Shown: positions 1 through 7,394 of the stretch, one piece after another
Numbering within the stretch: position 1 is the stretch's first letter
How the letters are laid out: the number at the start of each line of letters is the position of its first letter
From: Bifidobacterium breve
Lineage (GTDB): Bacteria > Actinomycetota > Actinomycetes > S36-B12
NCBI GenBank assembly: GCA_943328365.2
Contig: CALPZT020000006.1
Span: 1 to 17,586, forward strand
Direction: 5' to 3'
Length of the DNA stretch: 17,586 nt
Translations under genes and position numbers: made by a program
The notes under the pieces: generated by a model
What the model was told of the DNA's origin: nothing
What the model saw: the letters and a program-made list of their open reading frames with translations, nothing else
The model's database searches: none

Positions 1-1405
1 AGGCGAATCGGTCCGTGCAGCCCTCGCCCGTCGAACCGGGGTGACCGGTGCCCAGGAATCCCTCGATCATGAGGCCGAGAGGCTCGCGAGCGGCGACCCC
101 GACGCGGGCGATGCCTACTCCGACGCCCTTGACTCCTGGCTCTCGCTCGGCGGAGCCGACTTCGACGAGCGGCTCGAAATGGTCATCCGAGACGTCGGCC
201 TCGACATCGACCTAGACCTCGCCATGACCGCTCTGTCGGGCGGGCAGGCGGCCAGGGTGGGCCTCGCAGGGCTCCTCCTGTCCCGATATGACGCATACCT
301 CCTCGACGAGCCCACCAATGACCTCGATAGCGAGGGCTTGGACCTCCTCGAGGAATTCGTCGAGGACGCGAAGGCCCCGATTGTCGTCGTGAGCCATGAC
401 CGAGAATTCCTCGCCCGCACCGTTACCTCGGTCGTCGAGATCGACCGGAGCCTCCAGCGCATCACGACCTACGGCGGTGGCTACGAGGCCTACCTCGAGG
501 AGCGCTCGGTCGCCCGGCAGCATGCTCGGCAGTCCTACGAGCAGTACTCGGGCAGGCGATCAGAACTCGAGGCCCGCGCTCGCTCCCAGCGGGCATGGAT
601 GGAGAAGGGCGTGAAGAACGCCCGCAGGAAGGCCAAGGACAACGACAAGATCGGTCGCAAGTTCAGATCGGAGGCCACCGAGAAGCAGGCCGCCAAGGCC
701 CGTCAGTCTGAGCGCCTCATCGAGCGGCTCGAGGTCATCGATGAACCCCGCAAGGAATGGCAACTGCAGTTCTCCATCGCGCCGGCTCCTCGCTCCGGCG
801 AGATCGTTACCGTCGCGCGTGCCGCCTGCGTGAGCAGGGGCGACTTCACGTTGGGTCCGATCGACGTGCAGCTGAACCTTCGCGACCGGGTTGCCGTGAC
901 CGGTCCCAACGGCGGCGGAAAAAGCACCCTCCTGAGCCTCATTCTCGGTCGAATCCCTCCAGACACCGGACTCGTGAGCATCGGCAACGGAGTCGTCATC
1001 GGCGAGGTGGATCAGGCGAGAGCACTATTCGAGGGCGAGGAGCCGCTCGTCGTGGCATTCGCACGCGAGGTCCCCGACTGGCCGACTGCTGAGGTCCGAA
1101 CCCTGCTCGCGAAGTTCGGGCTCGGCATCCATCAGGTCATGCGTCCGGCCGCATCGCTCTCGCCCGGCGAGCGCACCCGAGCCAGCCTTGCCCTGCTCCA
1201 GGCTCGAGGCGTGAATCTCCTCGTCCTCGACGAGCCGACGAACCATCTCGACCTGCCCGCAATCGAGCAGCTCGAGGAGGCACTCGAATCCTTCGACGGC
1301 ACCCTCCTGCTCGTCACCCACGATCGCCGCATGCTCGACACTGTTCGCCTCACCAGACGGTGGAATATCGAAGCCGGGGCCCTCGAGGAGATCGCCCCGG
1401 ACTGA
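1..1405 (+). CDS. ABC-F family ATPase, 5'-truncated by window edge
   Basis: This is the C-terminal part of a soluble tandem ATPase of the ABC-F class. These proteins act on the ribosome, as translation factors or in antibiotic protection, and have no membrane domain. A GTG lies at 41, but the frame stays open to base 2 and the upstream residues (GESVRAALARRTG) look like normal ABC-F sequence, so the true start, first Walker A and any family-specific insert lie outside the window. Numbered from the GTG at 41, the first domain keeps its signature LSGGQ (65-69), Walker B with LLDEPTNDLD (87-96) and SHDREFL (118-124). A charged linker rich in Arg, Lys and Glu follows (about 150-235). The second domain has Walker A GPNGGGKST (288-296), signature LSPGERTR (373-380), Walker B LLVLDEPTNHLD (393-404) and THDRR (426-430). 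The family is certain. The subfamily, and whether it confers resistance, cannot be decided from this part. Confidence 0.93.
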   Translation, partial: GESVRAALARRTGVTGAQESLDHEAERLASGDPDAGDAYSDALDSWLSLGGADFDERLEMVIRDVGLDIDLDLAMTALSGGQAARVGLAGLLLSRYDAYLLDEPTNDLDSEGLDLLEEFVEDAKAPIVVVSHDREFLARTVTSVVEIDRSLQRITTYGGGYEAYLEERSVARQHARQSYEQYSGRRSELEARARSQRAWMEKGVKNARRKAKDNDKIGRKFRSEATEKQAAKARQSERLIERLEVIDEPRKEWQLQFSIAPAPRSGEIVTVARAACVSRGDFTLGPIDVQLNLRDRVAVTGPNGGGKSTLLSLILGRIPPDTGLVSIGNGVVIGEVDQARALFEGEEPLVVAFAREVPDWPTAEVRTLLAKFGLGIHQVMRPAASLSPGERTRASLALLQARGVNLLVLDEPTNHLDLPAIEQLEEALESFDGTLLLVTHDRRMLDTVRLTRRWNIEAGALEEIAPD

Positions 1406-1599
1406 GGCCGGATCGTCCTCCACGTGCACCGATGCCCCGACGCGCCTGACGCTGCGGGAGGACACCGCATCACCGACAGACCGTCCATACCAGCCGTCAG
1501 GTGGGCCTCCTTCGTCATCGACAGCGAGGAAGCCCGGCTGGCTTGTTCCAGCAGGACCTGTCCGCTGGTACAGAAATCGGTTTCCGGCCCGAATTCGGG

Positions 1600-1605
1600 T
1601 AGCGT
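1600..1605 (+). promoter_or_regulatory. Candidate -10 element (TAGCGT) for a leaderless FUSC-gene transcript
   Basis: TAGCGT matches the actinobacterial TAnnnT -10 pattern. It lies seven bases before an in-frame GTG at 1613, so transcription would start at or next to the start codon. No convincing TTGACA-like -35 is seen. The rest of the gap from 1406 to 1599 holds no ORF or hairpin that I can support. Confidence 0.35.
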
Positions 1606-1612
1606 CGCCGAA

Positions 1613-2674
1613 GTGGAGATGGGGGCGACGACGCAGACCGAACTGCAGCATCGTTGGTGGCAGAGCAATTACGCGCGCCTGGGCCTGCTCACGGCGCTGG
1701 CCGCGCTCGCCGCCTACGTCCTCGCCGAGTACCTCCCGTACGCCGATCCGATCCCCGCAGCCATCACGGCGGCTGTAGCAACAAGGGCGGCATTCCACCA
1801 TGCGGCAAAGGAAACCGCCTTCCAGATCCTCGGGGCGCTCCTCGGGGCGCTCCTCGCCCTCGCCATCGTCTCGGTCATCGGCACAGGGCCGCTCGTCATG
1901 TTCCTCCTCGTGCTTCTCGCGTTTGCCCTCGCGCGCCTGCTTCACATTTCAAGCCCGGATGAGTCGCCTTTCGTCGCCGCGAGCATGTCGGTCACGATGA
2001 TCCTCGTCGTCGGAACCCACTTCACCAATGAACTTGCACTCGAGCGATTCAACGGCGTCGCCATCGGTGCGCTGTGCTCGCTTGCTGCAAGCTACTGCGC
2101 CGTCTCGCCGAAAGACACCCGTCAGCTTCGCTCCGGTATCGCCGATCTCCAGCGTGATCTCGGCCTCCTCCTCGCTGCCGTGGCCACCGGTCTTCGCGAC
2201 ACGCCGACTTCGGACGAGGCCTCTGGTTGGCTCGACCAGGCCATTGAGTTGCGCAATCGAGCTCTCGGACTCGACGCAATTTTCGAGGACCTCAAATCCC
2301 ATCGGCGCTGGAGCCCTCGAATCGATCCTGACGACCTCGACCAATTGCGCCGAGGCCTCGATGGAGGTCGTGTCACATCCGCTCGGGTCCTGTCGATCGC
2401 CTCGGACATCGCCCACGCCGCCGGCAGCTCCGGCGCATCGTCGCTGCCGCCTGCCGCACTCAGCCCTCTCGCGGACCTCATCGCCCTCGCCGCGGAGAAC
2501 ATCGCTGCCGAGGACCCGGCCACCTCCGTCGGCATGACGAAGGCGCATGAGGCCGTTCGGCAGGCAGACCAGACAGCTCAGATTGCCCTCATCGGGGGCA
2601 TCGTCTCCCACGTCAATCGCATCAATCGAGCGACGACCGAGGCATCGGGCGATGACGAACCGGGGAACCCGTAG
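1613..2674 (+). CDS. FUSC / aromatic-acid-exporter-like membrane protein
   Basis: This is a predicted inner-membrane protein of 353 residues. Six hydrophobic segments fill the first half (about 23-41, 46-58, 70-90, 93-110, 121-135 and 147-163). A soluble, largely helical C-terminal half begins with SPKDTRQLRSGIADLQRDLG. This layout is typical of FUSC/ArAE-type proteins, some of which export aromatic acids; the substrate here is unknown. The open frame extends back to a GTG at 1424, but its first 60 or so residues look non-coding, with mixed composition and no hydrophobic segment. I prefer GTG 1613, which has a TAnnnT element seven bases upstream, over ATG 1619, which encodes the same protein shortened by two residues. 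The gene stands alone between the ABC-F gene and tRNA-Val. The family call rests on topology and general resemblance rather than on a diagnostic motif. Confidence 0.72.
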   Translation: MEMGATTQTELQHRWWQSNYARLGLLTALAALAAYVLAEYLPYADPIPAAITAAVATRAAFHHAAKETAFQILGALLGALLALAIVSVIGTGPLVMFLLVLLAFALARLLHISSPDESPFVAASMSVTMILVVGTHFTNELALERFNGVAIGALCSLAASYCAVSPKDTRQLRSGIADLQRDLGLLLAAVATGLRDTPTSDEASGWLDQAIELRNRALGLDAIFEDLKSHRRWSPRIDPDDLDQLRRGLDGGRVTSARVLSIASDIAHAAGSSGASSLPPAALSPLADLIALAAENIAAEDPATSVGMTKAHEAVRQADQTAQIALIGGIVSHVNRINRATTEASGDDEPGNP

Positions 2675-2696
2675 CAGCCGCGCCTCGGGCATCCTG

Positions 2697-2702
2697 TAGT
2701 GT
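2697..2702 (+). promoter_or_regulatory. Possible -10 element (TAGTGT) for tRNA-Val
   Basis: TAGTGT fits the TAnnnT pattern and ends 24 bases before the mature 5' end of tRNA-Val, a reasonable leader length. No clear -35 hexamer is seen, so this is weak evidence. Confidence 0.25.
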
Positions 2703-2726
2703 TTGCGATCGCTGCACTGCAACTCC

Positions 2727-2800
2727 GGACCGTTAGCTCAGTTGGCTAGAGCGTTCCCCTGACACGGGAGAGGTCACAAGTTCAAGTCTTGTACGGTCCA
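2727..2800 (+). tRNA. tRNA-Val (anticodon GAC)
   Basis: A complete 74-nt cloverleaf is visible. The seven-base acceptor stem is GGACCGT/ACGGTCC with discriminator A at 2800. The D arm is GCTC...GAGC, and the anticodon stem is TTCCC/GGGAG (one T-G pair) around the loop CTGACAC. The anticodon GAC at 2761-2763 reads GUC and GUU valine codons. The T arm is ACAAG-TTCAAGT-CTTGT. The 3' CCA is not encoded (CCG follows), so it must be added by the CCA-adding enzyme. A strong terminator follows after eight bases. Confidence 0.96.
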
Positions 2801-2808
2801 CCGGAAGA

Positions 2809-2848
2809 ACAGCAGAAACCCCCGCCATCGAGCGGGGGTTTCTGCTGT
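2809..2848. terminator. Strong bidirectional terminator after tRNA-Val and after the GlsB-like gene
   Basis: A perfect 17-bp inverted repeat (2809-2825 and 2832-2848) encloses a 6-base loop. Each arm has a CCCCC/GGGGG core next to AAA or TTT. The hairpin is symmetric, with three T residues after the GC core when read from either strand. It ends tRNA-Val (plus), and it lies 23 bases beyond the stop of the minus-strand GlsB-like gene, so it probably serves both. Confidence 0.85.
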
Positions 2849-2871
2849 CGGGAGTGGTTGCTGTATCGCCG

Positions 2872-3129
2872 CTATCCGGTGCTGCCACGCCGGAACAGGG
2901 CCGCAATCACCGCCACGAGGATCGTCGCGATGAGCACCTGGGTACCGAACGTGAGCCAGAAGCCCCATGACAGCGCATTGCCGATGACCGCCCCCAGGGC
3001 GCCCCCGATCACGCCGATGAGAATCGTCATCAGGCATCCGATCGGCTGCATGCTCGGCACGAGCAGCCTGGCAATCAGGCCGATGACGACTCCGACGAAA
3101 AGGCCGCTGAACAATCCGGTCATCTCCAT
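2872..3129 (-). CDS. GlsB/YeaQ/YmgE family small membrane protein
   Basis: This 85-residue protein consists almost entirely of three glycine-rich transmembrane segments (about 4-22, 30-50 and 54-76) and ends in a short basic tail, FRRGSTG. Length, glycine spacing and the FVGVVIGLIARLLVP start match the GlsB/YeaQ/YmgE ('transglycosylase-associated') family. These are common stress-linked membrane proteins whose biochemical role is not settled. I chose ATG 3129 because GAGGTGG lies about 13 bases upstream. ATG 3123 is an alternative that removes two residues. A longer frame from 3180 adds a proline- and glycine-rich stretch that does not look like part of the family. The gene diverges from the ligase gene across about 67 bp. 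Confidence 0.85.
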   Translation of the reverse strand: MEMTGLFSGLFVGVVIGLIARLLVPSMQPIGCLMTILIGVIGGALGAVIGNALSWGFWLTFGTQVLIATILVAVIAALFRRGSTG

Positions 3130-3196
3130 GACCGTCAGCCAACCACCTCGCTGCCCACCGGGGCAAGGGGCAGTGTTCACGTGGCACGATCACGTC

Positions 3197-4297
3197 ATGG
3201 ACCAGCGACCCGGCGCGCTCGCACCCCCGATCGAGCCGATGCTCGCCAAGGCGATGTCGGTCACTGATCTGACGTCACTGCGGAATGTCACCTTCGAGCC
3301 CAAGTGGGATGGCTTCAGATGCCTGCTCTTTCGCACGGGCCAGGGAATCGTCATGCAGGGCCGTGGGCGGTCGCGAACGCCCGGTGACGATTACATCGAT
3401 CTCGCCTATGCGTTCCCCGAGATTGTCGCCGCTGCCGCGGCCCAGTTACCCGTCGGCGTCGTGCTCGATGGGGAGATTGTCGCCATCCGGGAAGGCCGGC
3501 TGGACTTTGCGCTTCTGTCCTCCAGGCTTCGTCCGCGATCTGAGGCTGCCGGACCTTCGATCCGTCGCCTCGCGCTCGAGGCCCCAGCCGACCTGCTGGT
3601 GTTCGACGTCCTCGCGTGCCCTGAGCCCGTGATGGACCAGCCCTTCGCGACGCGCCGAGCACGGCTTGAGGCGCTCGCAGTCGGTTGGGCCAAGCCGTTG
3701 CTCCTCACCCCGAGCACGACCGACCCTGGGATCGCAGGCGGCTGGTTCGAGCGATTCGAGTCCTCCGGCGTCGATGGCCTCATCGTCAAGCCCGACGGTG
3801 AACCGTACGCGCCCGGCAAGCGAACGCAAGGGAAAATCAAGCATCAGCGAACGGCTGACGTCGTCGTTGCTGGCTGGCGCGAGCAGGTCTCGAAGGATGG
3901 CTGCGTGGTCGTGGGCTCGCTTCTTCTCGGCATGCATGATGCTTCCGGAGGCCTTCACTTCGTCGGCGGGGCTTCGGCGTTCACTGCCCGGGCGCGTTCA
4001 GAGCTTCTCGACACGATCGCGCCCTTCGTCGCCGATGACGACCGATCTCACCCGTGGACATCCGGCGACGATGTCCGCACCCCAGGGGGCGCGAGCCGCT
4101 GGAGCAAGGGCAAGGACTGGCGCCCTTTGTCTCCATCGCTCGTCGCGGAGGTGAGCTACGACCAGGTCGAGTCCGGCCGGTTCCGGCACGCCGCCGGTTT
4201 CGTCCGCTGGCGCCCCGACCGCGAGGCCTCGTCCTGCACCTTCGAGCAGGTGCCCACTCTCGAAGCATCGTCCATTGAGGATCTCCTTCAGCCCTGA
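3197..4297 (+). CDS. ligC: ATP-dependent DNA ligase, LigC type
   Basis: This 366-residue enzyme seals DNA nicks using ATP through a lysyl-AMP intermediate. The adenylation motif EPKWDGFR lies at 34-41, with K36 as the likely nucleophile. Motif III is DGEIV (91-95), motif IV is GVDGLIVKP, and motif V lies in GKIKHQRTADVVVAGW. The OB-fold end carries RFRHAAGFVRWRPDR, typical of mycobacterial-type LigC. Length is close to LigC (about 358 residues as I recall) and there is no fused nuclease or polymerase domain. The frame is open back into tRNA-Val, but ATG 3197 fits the family start. The gene ends 10 bp inside the end of the opposing polymerase gene. LigC is regarded as a backup ligase, linked to base-excision repair, rather than the essential NAD-dependent LigA. 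The motif V aromatic seen in LigD appears as Gln here; LigC proteins vary at this site. Confidence 0.93.
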   Translation: MDQRPGALAPPIEPMLAKAMSVTDLTSLRNVTFEPKWDGFRCLLFRTGQGIVMQGRGRSRTPGDDYIDLAYAFPEIVAAAAAQLPVGVVLDGEIVAIREGRLDFALLSSRLRPRSEAAGPSIRRLALEAPADLLVFDVLACPEPVMDQPFATRRARLEALAVGWAKPLLLTPSTTDPGIAGGWFERFESSGVDGLIVKPDGEPYAPGKRTQGKIKHQRTADVVVAGWREQVSKDGCVVVGSLLLGMHDASGGLHFVGGASAFTARARSELLDTIAPFVADDDRSHPWTSGDDVRTPGGASRWSKGKDWRPLSPSLVAEVSYDQVESGRFRHAAGFVRWRPDREASSCTFEQVPTLEASSIEDLLQP

Positions 4298-5304
4298 CGC
4301 CGTCTGCTCGGCTGAACCCGAGGCGGCTCGCCCGGCATCTTCGGAAAATCAGGAGGGTACGGCAACTCCGGCAGGCCCCTCGCAACGTCGCGAGACCAGG
4401 CATCCAGAGCCGGCGCCAAGTCGACTGCACGAGCAGCCATGCCGGACCAAGGGTCCGACCAGGATTCGGGCGCAACGATCGCTGGCACGGTTGCCAACGT
4501 GAAGTCCGTTGGGTGGCATTCGGCAAGATCATCCCAATCGAGCGGCATCGAGCAGGTGGCATCGGCATTCGCTCGGACGGAGAATGCCGACGCCATCGAG
4601 CGATCCTGGGCATTCTGGTTGTAGTCGATGAACACCCGAGCGCCCCGCTCCTCCTTCCACCACGACATCGTGACGAGCCCCGGGTCGCGCCGCTCAACCT
4701 CGCGACCAATGGCGATTGCAGCATGCCGAACCTCGACAAACGAGCACCGCGGGATCACGGGCACATACACATGGACGCCGCGACCGCCACTCGTCTTCGC
4801 ATAGGTCGGCCAGCCCCATTCGCCGACGACCTCACGTGCGATGAGCGCGGCGCGCACGGCTTCACGGAAACCGGTCCCAGGCGCCGGATCGAAATCGAGG
4901 CGCAGCTGGTCCGGCAGGTCAGTCGCCGGCGCCGTACTCGGCCACGCATGGAAGGTCACGGTGCTCATCTGGGCCGCCCACGCAATGACCGCCGGAGTCG
5001 AAGGCGCGATGAACCGCCCGGGCCTGCCGCTCGGAAAGCGGACATCGCATCCCTGCACGAAGTCGGGCACTGCCTTGGGCAGGTGCTTTTGGTAAAAGGA
5101 CTCATGCCCCTCGAACACTCCGTCCGGCCACCGCTCGAGGGCCGTCGGACGATCGCGCAGGTGCTCGATCATCCGATCTCCCACCGCCACGTAGTACTCG
5201 ACGAGGTCACGCTTGCTCGCATGCGGGAAGAAGGGCTTATCAGGGCTGGTGACCCGAATCGGATGACCGTCCACGATGAGGGCAAGAGCGGTGCCGTGGG
5301 CCAT
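4288..5304 (-). CDS. LigD-Pol-like DNA primase-polymerase (AEP superfamily, Prim-PolC type)
   Basis: This 338-residue stand-alone polymerase is of the archaeo-eukaryotic primase type related to the LigD Pol domain. It would insert nucleotides, often ribonucleotides, at gaps or ends for a partner ligase. The key motifs are present: LRLDFDP (134-140) with metal-binding D137 and D139, TSGGRGVHVY (171-180), and DYNQNAQDR (227-235), the family hallmark. In M. tuberculosis the comparable pair is Rv3730c/Rv3731 (Prim-PolC and LigC). Here the same two genes overlap tail-to-tail by 10 bp. The frame is open far upstream, through tRNA-Pro, but the protein begins naturally at ATG 5304, just before the conserved IVDGHPIRVTSPDKPFFP segment. 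TACGGT lies six bases before that ATG, consistent with a leaderless message. ATG 5325 is a less likely start. No Ku gene is in the window, so a role in end joining is not implied. Confidence 0.93.
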   Translation of the reverse strand: MAHGTALALIVDGHPIRVTSPDKPFFPHASKRDLVEYYVAVGDRMIEHLRDRPTALERWPDGVFEGHESFYQKHLPKAVPDFVQGCDVRFPSGRPGRFIAPSTPAVIAWAAQMSTVTFHAWPSTAPATDLPDQLRLDFDPAPGTGFREAVRAALIAREVVGEWGWPTYAKTSGGRGVHVYVPVIPRCSFVEVRHAAIAIGREVERRDPGLVTMSWWKEERGARVFIDYNQNAQDRSMASAFSVRANADATCSMPLDWDDLAECHPTDFTLATVPAIVAPESWSDPWSGMAARAVDLAPALDAWSRDVARGLPELPYPPDFPKMPGEPPRVQPSRRRQG

Positions 5305-5310
5305 GCGGGC

Positions 5311-5316
5311 ACCGTA
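5311..5316 (-). promoter_or_regulatory. Candidate -10 element (TACGGT) for the primase-polymerase gene
   Basis: On the minus strand, TACGGT ends six bases before ATG 5304. It fits the TAnnnT leaderless pattern seen repeatedly in this window and supports that start. No clear -35 is visible. Confidence 0.35.
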
Positions 5317-5361
5317 CCCTTTCATCGCGCGAGGCCCGGCCAGCGGCTCGAGAGGGGCGAG

Positions 5362-5367
5362 TAGTGT
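5362..5367 (+). promoter_or_regulatory. Candidate -10 element (TAGTGT) for the 97-aa membrane protein
   Basis: TAGTGT ends six bases before GTG 5374, placing the transcript start at the start codon. It sits back-to-back with the polymerase promoter in a 69-bp divergent gap. Confidence 0.38.
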
Positions 5368-5373
5368 CCACCT

Positions 5374-5667
5374 GTGAATACCGCAGCCGTGACCTTCCTT
5401 GTCTTCGCCATCGTCCTTGCCATCTTCGGCACGCTCTTCGTCGTCCTCGGGCTCTCCAACGAGCGCGCCTACTGGTCGCAGCGCGACACGCAGGGCGATC
5501 CACGCCGAGATGCCACGAAGTTTCGTTCGATCGTCAAGCAGACCTGGCATTTCGCCGCCGGCGAATACCGGGCGCCACTGCGCGTCGCAGCGATCGGGGT
5601 CCTGCTGTGGTGGATCGCCGTAGCCTGCCTCATCATTGCCCTGATTCTTGAGGTCACCTCGTCCTAG
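5374..5667 (+). CDS. Hypothetical small membrane protein with two transmembrane helices
   Basis: I do not recognise a family. The 97-residue product has a hydrophobic segment at about 6-27, a charged 40-residue loop that includes NERAYWSQRDTQGDPRRDA, and a second hydrophobic segment at about 70-94. The hairpin topology, the charged middle and the lack of any opposing gene argue that it is real. The GTG start is preceded by a TAGTGT -10 element and no Shine-Dalgarno sequence, so the message is probably leaderless. It diverges from the primase-polymerase gene, with only 69 bp between the two start codons, so the two may share regulation. A bidirectional terminator follows 27 bases after the stop. 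No function can be proposed from sequence alone. Confidence 0.7.
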   Translation: MNTAAVTFLVFAIVLAIFGTLFVVLGLSNERAYWSQRDTQGDPRRDATKFRSIVKQTWHFAAGEYRAPLRVAAIGVLLWWIAVACLIIALILEVTSS

Positions 5668-5694
5668 CGAGCCCTGTCTTCGGCTCAACAAGAC

Positions 5695-5736
5695 AATGGT
5701 GGCCGGCCCGCGATTCCTCGCGGACCGGCCACCATT
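5695..5736. terminator. Bidirectional terminator between the 97-aa gene and tRNA-Pro
   Basis: A 12-bp perfect outer stem (5695-5706 with 5725-5736) continues, after one mismatch, into a 5-bp inner stem (5708-5712 with 5719-5723) around a 6-base loop. The arms end in AA on one side and TT(T) on the other. It lies between converging units: the 97-aa gene on plus and tRNA-Pro on minus. Confidence 0.75.
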
Positions 5737-5744
5737 TCTCTTCG

Positions 5745-5818
5745 TCGGGCTGACAGGACTTGAACCTGCGACCTTCCGGCCCCCAGCCGGACGCGCTACC
5801 AAACTGCGCCACAGCCCG
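5745..5818 (-). tRNA. tRNA-Pro (anticodon GGG)
   Basis: A 74-nt cloverleaf is visible on the minus strand. The acceptor stem is CGGGCTG/CAGCCCG with discriminator A at 5745. The anticodon stem is TCCGG/CCGGA around the loop CTGGGGG, giving anticodon GGG (5784-5782), which reads CCC and CCU proline codons. The T loop is TTCAAGT. The 3' CCA is not encoded. It lies 61 bases downstream of the der stop codon, on the same strand, and may use its own promoter. TAGGGT at 5857-5852 is a possible but weak -10. Confidence 0.95.
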
Positions 5819-5879
5819 ATGTTGCCCCGACACTCGCGCGTCAGGTGTCACACCCTATCTCAGCGCACCGAACGATCCA

Positions 5880-7394
5880 TCAGCGCCGGGAGCGCTTCTC
5901 CCGGACTCTCATGACGATGCGGATAGGCGTCCCGGAGAATTCGAACTCCTCGCGTAACCGCCGCTCGATGAACCGTCGATAGCCGGCCTCGAGGAATCCG
6001 CTGGTGAAGAGTGCGAAGGTCGGAGGGCCGACGGAGACCTGGGCGCCGAACAGAATCCGAGGCTGCTTTCCGCCCCGCAGCGGATGCGGGTTGCCCTGCG
6101 CGAGCTCACCGAGGAACTGGTTGAGCCGACCCGTCGGGATGCGTGTTTCCCAGGACGCGAGCGCGACATCCAAAGCGACCGGCAGCTTGTCGACATGGCG
6201 CTTGGTCTTGGCCGAGATATTCACGCGCGGAGCCCAGGGCACTTGAACGAGATCGCGGTCGATCTCTCGCTCAAGGTAGTGGCGGCGCTCCTCATCGGTG
6301 AGGTCCCACTTGTTGTACGCGAGAACGAGAGCTCGACCAGCCTCGATCACCATCGAGATAATCCTGACGTCCTGCTCGCTCAGCGGCTCGTGCGCATCGA
6401 TGAGAACGATCGCCACCTCCGCTCGGTCGAGTGCCGCCTGGGTGCGCAGGGTGGCGTAGTACTCGTGCCCGCTCGCCTCCTTCGCCCGTCGACGAATACC
6501 CGCGGTATCGACGAACCACCAGAAGCGGTCACCTAGCTTCACGAGCTCATCGACCGGGTCGACGGTCGTGCCGGCGACCGAATCGACGACCACCCGCTCG
6601 GACCCGGCAAGCGCGTTGAGGAGCGAGGACTTTCCGACATTGGGCTTGCCGAGGAGAGCGACCCGGCGAGGACCGCCGGCTCGGGATGTGCCGTGGCCTT
6701 CGTCCGGCAGCATCTCGACGATTCGGTCGAGCAGATCGCCGGACCCTCGACCGTGGAGGGCCGAGACGGTGTGCGGCTCGCCGAGACCCATCGACCACAG
6801 GGATGCGGCCTGAATCTCCGTTGCGGCATCGTCGGCTTTGTTCGCCACGAGCAGGACTGGCTTGTTCGCGCGGCGAAGCACCTTCACCACGGCCTCATCG
6901 GTGTCGGTCGCGCCGATCCCGGCGTCGACCACGAACATCACGGCATCAGCGTCGTTGATGGCCCGTTCCGCCTGGGCTGCGATCTGGGCCGCCATGCCCT
7001 TCGCCTTGCGCTCCCAGCCACCTGTGTCGATGAGCATGAAGCGCTTGCCGTTCCACTCGCCCTCGTACGTCACGCGATCTCGGGTCACGCCGGGAACATC
7101 CTCGACGACTGCTTCGCGCCGACCGATGATCCGGTTGACGAGCGTCGACTTTCCTACATTGGGTCGGCCGACCACCGCAAGGACCGGAAGGCCGGCTTCG
7201 CCGCCCCGAGACAGCTCCTCGAGATCGGCGTCGAAATCCCCGAATTCGGCGCGTGCGGCAGCGAGCGCGAACTCCAATGCGCGCTCGTCAACCTCGCCTG
7301 AGTCATCGTCCCCAGCATCCAGGGTGAGCCCTCGCTCATCGGGCCCATCGTCTTCGAACTCGTCCCCATCCATGGGGATCCAGTTGTCGCTCAC
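5880..7394 (-). CDS. der: Ribosome-associated GTPase Der (EngA)
   Basis: Der is a double-GTPase protein required for assembly of the 50S ribosomal subunit. The 504-residue protein starts with an acidic extension of about 65 residues (rich in Asp and Glu), common in actinobacterial homologues. The first G domain has GRPNVGKST (76-84), DTGGW (123-127) and NKAD (185-188). The second has GKPNVGKSS (249-257), DTAGI (296-300) and NKWD (361-364). A KH-like domain and a basic tail, REKRSRR, close the protein. The GTG start is well supported by AGAGGAG at 7401-7407, six bases upstream. The GTG also overlaps, as GTGA, the stop of a possible 32-codon upstream ORF. It is the last protein gene of the minus-strand block, 156 bp after cmk. 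Confidence 0.97.
   Translation of the reverse strand: MSDNWIPMDGDEFEDDGPDERGLTLDAGDDDSGEVDERALEFALAAARAEFGDFDADLEELSRGGEAGLPVLAVVGRPNVGKSTLVNRIIGRREAVVEDVPGVTRDRVTYEGEWNGKRFMLIDTGGWERKAKGMAAQIAAQAERAINDADAVMFVVDAGIGATDTDEAVVKVLRRANKPVLLVANKADDAATEIQAASLWSMGLGEPHTVSALHGRGSGDLLDRIVEMLPDEGHGTSRAGGPRRVALLGKPNVGKSSLLNALAGSERVVVDSVAGTTVDPVDELVKLGDRFWWFVDTAGIRRRAKEASGHEYYATLRTQAALDRAEVAIVLIDAHEPLSEQDVRIISMVIEAGRALVLAYNKWDLTDEERRHYLEREIDRDLVQVPWAPRVNISAKTKRHVDKLPVALDVALASWETRIPTGRLNQFLGELAQGNPHPLRGGKQPRILFGAQVSVGPPTFALFTSGFLEAGYRRFIERRLREEFEFSGTPIRIVMRVREKRSRR

Noticed and set aside
1424..1612. Coding extension of the FUSC protein to GTG 1424
   Set aside because: The residues have no hydrophobic or family-like pattern, and a better start with a -10 element lies at 1613.
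1025..1945. Minus-strand 306-codon frame across the ABC-F end and FUSC start
   Set aside because: It is an antisense shadow with low-complexity Glu/Arg composition, covering two well-supported plus-strand genes.
2789..3196. N-terminal extension of the ligase back into tRNA-Val
   Set aside because: It starts inside the tRNA, crosses the terminator and the opposite-strand GlsB-like gene, and does not resemble ligase sequence.
3170..3200. Repeated TCACGT near the ligase start as an operator
   Set aside because: The two hexamers are short and one falls next to the start codon; chance is likely in this sequence.
4513..5364. Plus-strand 283-codon frame opposite the primase-polymerase
   Set aside because: It is very rich in Arg and Gly with no domain, as expected for the antisense of a GC-rich gene.
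4288..5802. A 504-residue version of the primase-polymerase
   Set aside because: The extra N-terminal part runs through the opposing 97-aa gene, the terminator and tRNA-Pro and has no family resemblance.
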